Assembly (NCBI GenBank): GCA_013396915.1
Contig: VWZL01000114.1
Location: forward strand, 128,691-192,690
Reading direction: 5' to 3'
Origin: Stercorarius parasiticus
Lineage: Eukaryota > Chordata > Aves > Charadriiformes > Stercorariidae
DNA: 64,000 bases
The position numbers and the translations under genes are program-made. A model generated the notes under the pieces. That model did no database searches. It was not told where the DNA came from and saw nothing but the letters and a program-made list of their open reading frames with translations. Numbering within the stretch: position 1 is the first letter of the stretch; every line of letters begins with the position of its first letter. Of the stretch, positions 50,333-61,015 are shown one piece after another.

Positions 50333-50597
50333 ATCTGCAATGCTTTTATAAACGACTAAGCACTGGCAGAGGTATGTACTGATTAAATACATCGTCAGGG
50401 GTAGCATCTGGAGGCTGCATGAAACCCTAGAAGCTATTTTCTTGTCCTTTACTTGTCAGTGGTTTATTATCCAAAACAAAGAAGATTTGATTGCAGTTTA
50501 ACACTGTTCTTTGCTGATCGAACTGGCAGAGAGTAAAGCAAGACAGACACACTCAAGCTGACTCACCTGAAAGCACAGTAACTGTCAGTAATCTCGG

Positions 50598-50623
50598 TAG
50601 AAACAACATGTACGTTGTTTCTA
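50598..50623. repeat. Perfect 10-bp hairpin
   Basis: TAGAAACAAC (50598-50607) and GTTGTTTCTA (50614-50623) are exact reverse complements around the 6-base loop ATGTAC. It lies about 400 bases right of the type B LTR but outside it. Confidence 0.92.
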
Positions 50624-52899
50624 TGTTCATGTTGCATGTATATTTCTCTGCTAATACCAGTGAAACAAGCCTGGAAGCCTTATGCTACCGTATATTGTGA
50701 TTTCTGAATTTGGTTCCATGTGTGTTCTTTCTATAAAAACAGCAATATGAAGGGCCTGTTCCTTGATTTTATTACTGGTGAGTTCATTTGACAATTTCTA
50801 TTCATTTACCAAGTCACAAGAAATGCAAGCATACGTCATGGCACAGGCTTATTTTTAATATGATACATAATAGATATGCAAATTAGACTTAGTCTTTTTT
50901 GTTGCAAAATGTGGACATCCCAAAAGCAAAATTTGGCCTTCATAGGTAACGTTTGTGATGATAACACCAGTTATTCCGTGCCACCTGTTTGTGAAATTGT
51001 TTGGACACTATTAATTACATCCCTCTAATACTTTGCATTTCGGTTCACCTGAAAGATCAAAGTTCTCTTAATCTTCTTAGATAACTGATAATTAGAGAGA
51101 TAAATAGAATACCTTTGCTTGTCACCCTTCCACCTCTGTTAAATATTCTGTCACTTTTTAGCCCTCTGCCTCTGAATCAGGATTTCTTAGCATTAAACAT
51201 GAATGCCAAATGCCTTCATGCAAACTTATCTATAGAAGATCCATAACGACTACTGCCAAACGATTAAAGTGAAGGTGAAACCATCATATCAAACTGATTC
51301 CACTAATGTCCCTTGATAATAGCATCTAGTGGCCAAAGACTTAGCCATTCCAAATACCAAATGAAAAATAATTGTTCCCCCTTTATTGAAATATTAATCT
51401 TGATATTCTTCTTATTATAACACTTTTGAAAGCAATATCCAAGAGTATAATATCCATATACATTTAGTCTTTGTTTTATAAGTTGATAAAATATGAAACT
51501 AAAGTATAAAGACATTAAAAATTAGCATATTTATTGCAGTTTTTATGAGACATGCTGCTGCAAAACACATAAAATCCTCTAGGATAAATCTACATCTGGT
51601 GCTGTCTTGATAACTGTTGAATTTACAATGGCGTAATATTTATACAGGCTCTTCTTTTAAAGAAATAGCTGAAGTGTAGAGTTCTTTTGTATGAGATGTA
51701 CTATGTCATTTGCTGCTGGAAGCTACTGGTGCAGTGCATCAGTGTGAAAGTAAAATATGTGTATGCCTGGAAGAGAGTTAATTTTTAGAAGTGAAATACC
51801 TAGTTCCTATCATTCATTTTCTACTTCAGTATAGTTTTTGCCAGTCAAGCAGACTTGAATATTTTTAATTGGCCCCAAGCACCAAACATTTTGCTGCTCA
51901 TGTACAATGTCAACTATACATTAAAACTTTCGCTTTTTCTTTTTTTTTTTCTCCATAAGTGTCTTTTACTGGTTTAAACAGAAGGATATTTTTTGACTAT
52001 GGATAGCAAAGCAAAATTGACAAAGTTTGGGATCTTGTTGTGAAGTTTTAGATTCAAATCATCTACTATTGTTTAAATTCTCACTAAAACCTCAAGATTT
52101 GCTGGAATTCGGTACACAGTGCTACATCTCAATAGCTCTTTCCCCACCACAGTCAGTTCGGGGATGGTTAGTTTGTGGCTACCAGGTTACACTTGTTCTT
52201 GAAGTGTAGGAAGGCAGGGCATAACTGTGTCTTGTGTCCTGCTCTGGAGATGTTCTGATGTCAGTGATCTGAATAATCCTAGTGTAACTTTTTGAAAGGG
52301 TAAAGTCCTGCTGACAATGACATTGCAAGGTAATGCAGACACCTTGTTTTGTTATCCTTTCTGTTTCCTTGTAGAGTGGTCAGAGTGTCTATGAGCTGCT
52401 CCTGGAGAGCCCTCTCTCCTTGGGCCTCTGGAAAGTGTCTTGCAGCTCTTGGTCATAAAATGTTGATATAGACCTTATGAGCCAGAAATGCTGGCCATCC
52501 TGTTCTCACCAACAATTATGATAATAACTTGAAAATAGTAATTAGGTAAGGATCAAATAGTGACACACTAGAATATCAGTGTTAAGTTGTGGAACTAAGT
52601 TGCAGTTTCACTAGTCACTGTATCAATATGAATTTAGTTTGGAATTTGCACAGTATATGATTTTTTTTTAGAATGAAACCTCAAAATACATCTGATTTCG
52701 CTATTTTCCTGGTTAGTTGCAAATGAGTCTTTCTTATGGAAATGGAAACAACCTATTTCCTTGACTACCAAAATATTCTATGGAACAGAGAGCTGAGGTT
52801 TAAGTTTATGTCCAACAGCATTTCATAAAGAATATCAAATATTCTTCTTAACCTTCTGAAAGACAAGAAGGTGGACAAAATTAATAGAATAGATGTTTT

Positions 52900-52945
52900 T
52901 TGTTGATGGGAACAATTGCCAGAGGAAGTTGGGCGAGAGCCATAT
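52900..52945 (+). mobile_element. Possible LINE C-terminal remnant
   Basis: The plus frame starting at 52907 reads WEQLPEEVGREPYED and then a stop, which resembles the W-N-x-L-P-x-E-V-V motif near the end of CR1/L2-type reverse-transcriptase ORFs. Nothing else around it is recognisable, so chance is a real alternative. Confidence 0.3.
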
Positions 52946-54759
52946 GAAGATTAAGTAAAGACAAGGAGAACAGGCTTCTTTAAAGAGTGACCATTTGGCA
53001 TGCGATAGATGTAAAATATTATTGTAACTTTGGCTCTTCTCTTGTGTGTGAGACCAGGAAATAAAGGGTAATCACTTACTAGAATATTCACCTTATTTTT
53101 GCATTAATGCTTTAAACTAAGATTCAAGTAAGCCTCTGAAATTTAGAATGCATATCACTGCTGAACTTTTAAACCTTTGAATTTTGCCAATAACTAATCT
53201 CGACAGAGCTATTATAAAGAGGGGACCCATACTAGATTTGTTTACACAGTTCCTCTTTGATCTACTGACTTTCAATGTAATTATCATTTCAGAATTAATA
53301 TCTTGTCACTGTGTATATGGCTCTCACAGTGTTGCTTTCTTTGGTCTAATGAACCCAGTGTGCTTCTCAAAAGCTTTTCTTTCACATGGAAAGTCCAAAG
53401 GGACCTACTACTTGTTCTTTTCTATTAATTTTAATTCTTTATCAATTGAACTTACATAATTACTATGCCTATCTATTCACAATATAATATCTTGAATACT
53501 GTCCAGTTAGTCAGGTTTTCCACTGTGGCTTCTGTATGCTTATTAGCATTGAACACTGAATAACAAACCCATACTGACCTATGCATACAGTGCTCTTAAA
53601 CTAGCTTCCTGTCTTCCTAGTTTATGTAGAATCACAGCTGGAGCCCATTATGAAAAGAGAATAGTTCATAATTGCACCAAATGTATATACTGCTTCTGTT
53701 TCAGATTGACTTTTTTTTTTTTTAAACTTGGGAAGTTTAATCAGCTGTTTTACTCTAACCATACTAAAGACTTTATGCGATTTATTTTTACAAGAACTGA
53801 TTCTCACCTACAGGTGGACTATGCCTGCAGAATTTAAAAAGTGGAATAATATTAGAATTTTGATAAATATTTCAAGGATAAATTCCAGAGCAGTCAGGCT
53901 TGTCAAGAATGTGGGCCATGTACTAATCTGTTCTCAGAGGACTGGAGGGCAAAAAACACATCTTAGGCCAACCACCCACATTCAGAATGGTAGTAGGCAG
54001 TCATTGTACTTAAGTAGGATTTGCTTCAAAGTTGTTTAAAGTCAAAGGTTTTTGTCTTGCTTTTAGTGTATGCTGTCTTGTCCTCTAAATTCTGTTTTTC
54101 CAGTAGCAATGGAAGAATAGAAAGATAGCTGTGCATAGCTACCACTTTCTCTTATTGTAGCCCTGTATACATGCTCTTAAATCAAGGAGAAGCACAAGTG
54201 TGCAGTCTTCTCTTTTACTAGCTATTTGTACCCTGCTGTCCTTCTTCCCACAGCTTATGATATATTCCTTTTGAGGACATCATGCCTTCCATATTTCCTA
54301 TTGATTTATCTTACTGATTTTTGTTCTATATTTCTGGATACAGACTGGACTTAAGTATTGAGTCAATGTCCGTTATCTATATTCTCTCATTTTATTTTCA
54401 GTTATGTTTCAAAAAATTTGGTAAATTAGTAGAACACACAGCAAGGATCAGAAGATACCTTGCATATCTTTAATGATATTTCACTCAAAACACTACAGAG
54501 GTTTTAACAATTTGACTTTTTCTCTATTGTTTGGTATAGTGATGAAAATGATACACCTCCAGCTTTAATGTTACAAAAAAATTTCTTGAGATGTCTTCTT
54601 ACATTCATATTCTTCCCACACTAAAGATTCATGCATGGCTTCGGTAATCTGAGATGCCTGCTTTTCTTACCTGTACCAGCATTTCATTTTTCTTGGGAGG
54701 TTTAAAAAAGAAAGAATCAAGGTCTGAAATTTTCTTAGTTCATTTTAAATTTGCCTTTG

Positions 54760-55021
54760 TGTGTCAAGCTTAACATCTGGTATTCAGGGTCCTGAGTGAG
54801 GTGCAGAAGCTCTGCAACCCCTTTCCTCCCTCTTCCTAGGGCTTTAGCTGCCTGTATTTAAGGTCAGCTCTGACGTGACAGATCTGTGTGGTCTCAGACC
54901 TGACTGCTGTGAGAAGACTTCTGAGAATGGACTTCAAGGACCTCCTGTCCTTGGTTTGGGAGCTACATTAAACCTGAGAGCTTTACTCAAGGCTTTGGCA
55001 TTGACTTCTGGGGTGTTATCA
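54760..55021 (+). mobile_element. Possible old LTR (promoter and poly(A) spacing only)
   Basis: A segment less AT-rich than its surroundings begins near TGTGTCAAGC and ends near GTTATCA. It holds TATTTAAG at 54855-54862 and ATTAAA at 54967-54972, about 105 bases apart, an arrangement typical of LTRs. No target-site duplication or family match was identified. Confidence 0.3.
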
Positions 55022-56137
55022 AGAGGCTTTGTGATTCTTCCTATGTAGGAGCATTTTCAAGTGAAACTTCAATTTCTATGACTACAACTATTTTGTTGAT
55101 CATACTTTTCCTTCTTCATTTTCCTCTGTATTCCTCTTTTATTTTTGTTGTTTAATTTTATTTCAGCTGTATTGTAATTTGGTAAACCGAATTCACATCT
55201 TTCTTTAGAACAGCAATTTCAGCTTGATTTTTTTAAATCCTGCCTTTGTTTTAGTTCTCTATTTCTTTTCTCATGTTCCTATGGTATTTAGATTTTTTCA
55301 TGCCTCCTTGGCATCGAAGATTTTGTTGATCTTCTCTGTATTCTCACCTCATCTATGTTCTCTTAAATTATTTGAGGATAAGATACAAATGAAGAATACA
55401 AAATCAGCACCTGTTTTTTTACTGATGTCTCTTGTGGTTCAACATCATATTTCAATCTCTAAATTACGTTATGGCAATGTTTAGAAGTACAGTTCCTGAG
55501 ATTTTAATTTGCTAATGAGTTGGCTTTCAGTTTTAGTCTTGAAGTCTACCTGAAGCTCACTGAAAAAGTCTTTTATATGTATGTTTATTAGGGATTCCCC
55601 AGCTTTTCCAAATTTTATTTACTGCTATCATAGAGAAATTGCAACAGTTCTTTAACTAACCTTATATACCACACAGATGAAACATTTCTATATGTGTGTA
55701 AAGACTGATTCATAAAATGTTTGCAGGTGTTATTGAATAACTTGTTTTTAGTTAAAAAACATAAGAAAAAATAAATAGAGTATCAGCAAGGACAGACATT
55801 CTGAGGTTCATCTGTTTATATCATCCATTAAAATTTTCTTAGAGCAGAATTCATTAGTATTCTGTCAAATTTCCTCCGGAGTCCTTACAGTTTCATGGAT
55901 CATTTACCTGATTATTCAGTATAGATTCTGGGTTACTTGGGAAATCCCCACAACAAAATATTTTTGAAAATTATAAAAAATAATAACAAATCATCCAATG
56001 CTGATGGATTATCCAATCCTGATCCAATCAGGATGGATGGATCAATCCAATAATGGTTCTGGATTATGAGTGGAACTGCCACAGGGCTGTTACCCTGGTA
56101 CCTCCAAAGTACTAAGGCTCATTTAAAAGAAATAAAA

Positions 56138-56155
56138 CAACAACAACAACAACAA
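56138..56155. repeat. (CAA)6 microsatellite
   Basis: Six perfect CAA units in an A-rich context. Confidence 0.95.
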
Positions 56156-58963
56156 AACACCTATGATATATAGAAACATTGGTTTTAACCCAAGCATGAT
56201 CTTTATTCTTTGAACCTGAGAATTCATCTTCAAAAAGTCTTTGTTGGTTCTAAAGCACCATCAAAGCAATCCTGAGCAATAGTACAAACACAAATAACTG
56301 ATGAGACCCTTCACTGTTATGGCTTTAAAACACTTAAAGAGAAAGAGCTCCAGCAAGATGATTACGTTAGTCAAGCAGATTCCCTTTGTATCACGTATAT
56401 GCAGCTTCTGTAGATATAGTCAAACTTTGAGTTACATATGACCATTTCTGTTCAAGGTTTAGTGAATATAGTGAAACTACAGGAGATTGGATTCCCTGAC
56501 ACTGATTTCTCCTCTGACAGAAAATAGACCTGAAAGATTCATCTAAGTGTTATTGCTTGTGGTGTCTGTAAAGTGTCTGTAAAAAAAATAAAAATTATCT
56601 GGTTTCAGCACAGACATTTGCACTATAGTCCTCAGACATTACTGGTTTTAAGATTATTTATCTGGTAAAGGAAAGTTTGACAGAAATTTCAGCCAAAATC
56701 TATATAGCTGTTTATGTTTATGAAGCTATTCTAGCTGTTATTTCTGTAATCAATCAATCAAATATCATTAAAAAACCTCAGGCACCCTGCAAGCAACAAA
56801 ATAAATGCTAAAGAAAGCAGAACCTGGAACTCACTGTAGAATTAAGAGTGATGCCCACATTCTTCCCACAGGGCTTGTTGGATAATTTTTCATTAAACAC
56901 CTCCATTAATGGACTAAAGAGTTTGTCAATGAGCTGAGATGATGTGGTGCTGTTCTCTTGTAACTACGTGCTAGCAAGCATAAAATAAGAAGTAATCCTG
57001 TACTGATAGAAATCTGCATGACAATAATTTTCTTCCATCCCTGTGACCTATGAATATACTTTTTGGTTAAATTGCCACTGTAATCTTAAGAAAAGCAGTT
57101 GCATTGCTGAAATTCTTTATGACAGTTTATGCTTTTTATGTAGTACGACATAATATGCATCTATGCTTCACAGTGTGATGATCTAATAGTGGAATAGTTC
57201 TGAAAGCAGAGTGACTCCTTGGTTAAAATCATACTTTTAATGGTTTGTTTGTGACGTGGATTGGCTATGCAGTTTGCTTATTATATTATGAGTATTAATT
57301 GAATGGACTGTGTACGAATGTATACACTTAAAATGGAAAGATCTTGGTTTGCAATGTGTATTTTGATAGCTCTTGTTTCTTACAAATATAAAGCAGCAAT
57401 CTAAAAATGTGTTGTGATAGTATTGGAGAAATATTAATTCCATTGTTCCTTTAAAAGGCTCAAGGTTAGTTCTATAATAGATGTTAGTTCACTGTAACTC
57501 TGTCAGCAAGATCTATGCAACTGCATGAGATAAATATTTGGTCCCAAGACTTTAATAAAATAAAATGAAAGTTAAACAAAATGCCTTTATCTGAACAAAT
57601 TAATGCATTTACATTGCAGGTATGAGAGTCTTTCAAGAGTCTTTTAACTTTTTAGGTTCAAAACTCAAAGAAAAATAAAAGGAGTAAAGTTGCAATTTTC
57701 ATTTAATATTAAATTGTTTTAGCTGACTTGTGTTTACCTCTTAAAGTCCCAGCCTTGGGAAAAGAGAACCTTTTTCCTCCTGGAACACTCTAAATTGAGC
57801 AGGAATTTATCATTTTGCAAGGTTTGTGGGAGGGTGTGTAGTAATTTGATGACTTCAAATCAGACCCAAACTTCTATAAGTCTTTTCTAGGTCTTCTTGA
57901 CCATAACTTTAATTTGTGCAAAATTTTACTGAAAACAACTTCAGGCAGTAAGAGTATTTTCTTCATAGTGTGGTTATTTCCCATTTTATTATATTCCACA
58001 ATTTTAATCTAGGTGACAGAGTGACATTTGCAATGCAAAACCAAGAAAAAATAGTTTTACGTGAAGTCATTTTTCTTTATTCTTTACACCAAACTATCCT
58101 CTCTTTCAGATCTGAATTGTGTTCTAAGTCAATCAGAACGAGGAGGTTTCATATTGAATTTAAGGAAACACCATATTCAGACACCCAGTATGTTCATGTC
58201 ACAGCACCGAGTGAGTGCTCTTGTTAGCAAATAGGCAGTGAATTCAGCCTTGAGTCCACCTTGGGCTAGCTAGCCCTGTTTTGCACTGTAAAGTCAACAT
58301 GAAAGTTTAAATAGTTTAGAATTTTCTTCTTCAGTAAATCCTTTTCACCAATATATAATATTATCCTATTGTCACAGATAAGAATGCTGAAATTCACAGC
58401 CTGTGCATGTCTAAGGATCTTAGCACTATAGGTGCTCTGAGCATCCCTGGCATAGGTGCTCACTCTTTTTCCTTGACCTAACACCGTCAGTAATTTGGAG
58501 TTTGGGGACATTCTAGATGGCCAGTGTGTTTTTCTCAGACATTTTTGAACTGGATGCAATGTTAAGTTTGGGAAACTTCTTCTATGATGACTAGATTTTA
58601 TGTGCAGTTAAAGAGTAGCTAAATAGAGAGATGGGGTAAATTTGGAGAAGCTTGGGTAAATTTATATGTCGGATTAATAAAAATTCTCAGGGTTGTATAT
58701 TTTACTGTCTTGTACAAGCACTTAGAATAAGTGCTTATAAAATAGATCTAAAGAACTTTGTAAAACCCTACAAAGAAAATAAGGAATAGAAAAAGATGAC
58801 CTATAGTGAAGAAGTTAATTATTCTGATGACACTCATAAGAAAATTGATATTTTCTATACCCTGTTCCAGGATATAAATCATAATGTAATTCCTATAATA
58901 CACTGCCCTTTTAAAGACATGAAGGAAGTAAAGGTGTCCTATCTTACACACTTATGGACACAC

Positions 58964-58983
58964 ACATACATACATACATACAT
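58964..58983. repeat. (ACAT)n microsatellite
   Basis: Five tandem ACAT units following a short CA run. Confidence 0.95.
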
Positions 58984-60183
58984 TGTATGCCCATACATTT
59001 ATTTAAATATAAAATGTAGAATCAGAAAACCAAAATAAACTATCTCTCATTCCATGATTTAAATTTTAATTTAAAATTAAAACCTCCCATTTTCTTAGTA
59101 ATTCAAAAAAGCAGAAACATTTATTGCAGTCTGTCTTTACTTGAAGACTTATTTTCAGTTGCCTCATTCTACAGTAGTTAAGTAAATGGGTCAGATCCAT
59201 CTCACTGTAAGAGAGACTACTCTTTGAGACTGACTATAAAGGAGTCTAGACAACTATTTTGGATGCTGATGTCTAAATTTGGACAGAGCAGACCTATTCC
59301 AGAAGTTTAGTTCAAAGTGATTTACAAAAGCTTAACCATTGTGAATGAATGAGACTTTTTTTTTCTTTGCACTTTGGAAAGTGGCTGTGATAGTCAATGT
59401 AGCAGTGATGTGCCTGTTATTGTCACTGTGCAAATCACTTAACTATGACCGGATTATAAATCTTTGAAATATAGTAATATGCTTGCATTTTAATAAGAGA
59501 TTTAGACACTAAGCTGAAATATCTGAGATTGGTGCACTAACAAGACTTTTAAGGCTGTAAATGTGACTCATCCCACTTAAATTTGCATGCTTAAAACTTA
59601 AACCTTTACATTTGTGTTTGTTGTTTTATATTCCAATCAAATATGATTCAACTGGGTATCTAAGAAGTTATATTTGTGTTCCACTGACTAAAAAAGAGAT
59701 TGGTTGACCTGCTCAGGTTGTATATGCTTTTTGGTTAATCTTATCCTTTTCACCAAATCAAAGTTCATAGAAAATGTAACTATTTTATAAATTCTAAACC
59801 TTTAAATCTGCACATAGTACTTAACTATTCAGAAAAAGGAAAAGAAAAAAAAAAAGATAAAAAAACATCTTCAGGAAGCAATATTCTTCCTTAAGATATT
59901 AATGTCTTGAATCTCCTTAACTTACTTCAGTGAATTCTGACGTCACCTTGTGTAACTAAAAGTGAACTTTGAGAAAGTAAAAGATTAAAAAAAAAATTAT
60001 GTGTCTAACCCCATGGCTGAATCTATGAAACACCTCCTAACTGTGTATTGTTTTGCACACAAAGTAAGTAAACTTTATGTCAGAAACCAGTCTCCTTATT
60101 TCAGGGCAAATCCAGACACCAATGACTAGAAGTTATTATAGACCCTGACTGATAGATGAAACCTTCCTATGCTATGTCCTCAA

Positions 60184-60208
60184 TCCTTCCTTCCTCCTTC
60201 CTTCCTCT
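60184..60208. repeat. CTTCC-type pyrimidine microsatellite
   Basis: ccttccttcctccttccttcctc-type tract in which cttc units alternate with cctc. Confidence 0.85.
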
Positions 60209-60892
60209 CTTGTAAAATTTTTATTTTCTTACTTATGTTTTAAGCCTTCCTGTTTCCTTCAAGAAATTTTGGATACAGTCATCAAACCATACATTCACTC
60301 CTCTGAACTAAACCTAGCTTCATAGCCATTTAAAAAACCTCATCTCTAATTTAAATAGAGGGGTGAATTAGCAGAAATCGCCTGTACTTTGCAGATATGT
60401 TAACATTCTGTGTTTCTATGAAACATAATGATATACTTCTGGATGTTTCCTGATTTAACTAAACATACTCACATTGTTCAGCTGTAGGACCTTTTCTGAG
60501 AAAAAGACTTCAAGAGCCTGGTAACCTATTACATGTTCTACTTCACTGGTTATATGAAAAAATACTTGATTTTTATGGGTTGCCTATTGCTGTCTGACTG
60601 TGTGTGTAAGCCATCAGGAAAAAATAAAACCAAGGACTTTGTAAAATCATTATTACTAAGAAGCTACATTTTAGCCTTTTGAATTAAACTGCACAATTAT
60701 CACTAAATATTATGTCCATGGAACAATCATCATTATACAAGGTTATCAATCAAGCAGAGTGATCGATAACCAGTAGGCCACCAAGATTTTTTTCAGAAAT
60801 GCAACAGGTGAGATGGGCAGAAGAGCCGGTGAAGTTTTCAGCTATTTAGTCATAGAGACCAGAAGAGGTGGATTACTGGTACTTATGCCAAA

Positions 60893-61015
60893 AGACATGT
60901 TCAGGTGGTGCTTAGGGACATGATCTAGCGGTGACTTGGCAGTGTTAGGCTTACAGTTGGACTCAATGATCTTAAAGGTCTTTCCCAACCAAAATGATTC
61001 TATGATTCTATGATT
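60893..61015 (+). mobile_element. CR1 LINE, 5'-truncated 3' end
   Basis: The segment carries the conserved end of avian CR1: ggtggtgcttagggacatg, then cttggcagtgttagg, ttggactcaatgatcttaaa and ggtctttcccaacc, and finally tandem copies of the terminal octamer (tgattcta units at 60995-61013). CR1 elements lack a poly(A) tail and end in this octamer, and most copies in birds are 5'-truncated pieces like this one. The left edge is approximate. This is the clearest single marker that the DNA is avian. Confidence 0.93.

Larger units (their letters stand above)
50190..60892. other. Long AT-rich non-coding stretch
   Basis: No gene found. It holds tentative repeat traces (50292-50332, 52900-52945, 54760-55021), a perfect hairpin (50598-50623), an unusual ATCCAAT-rich patch (56000-56052) and microsatellites. 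Open frames such as 53728-54039 and 57970-58227 have no recognisable domain. Confidence 0.6.
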
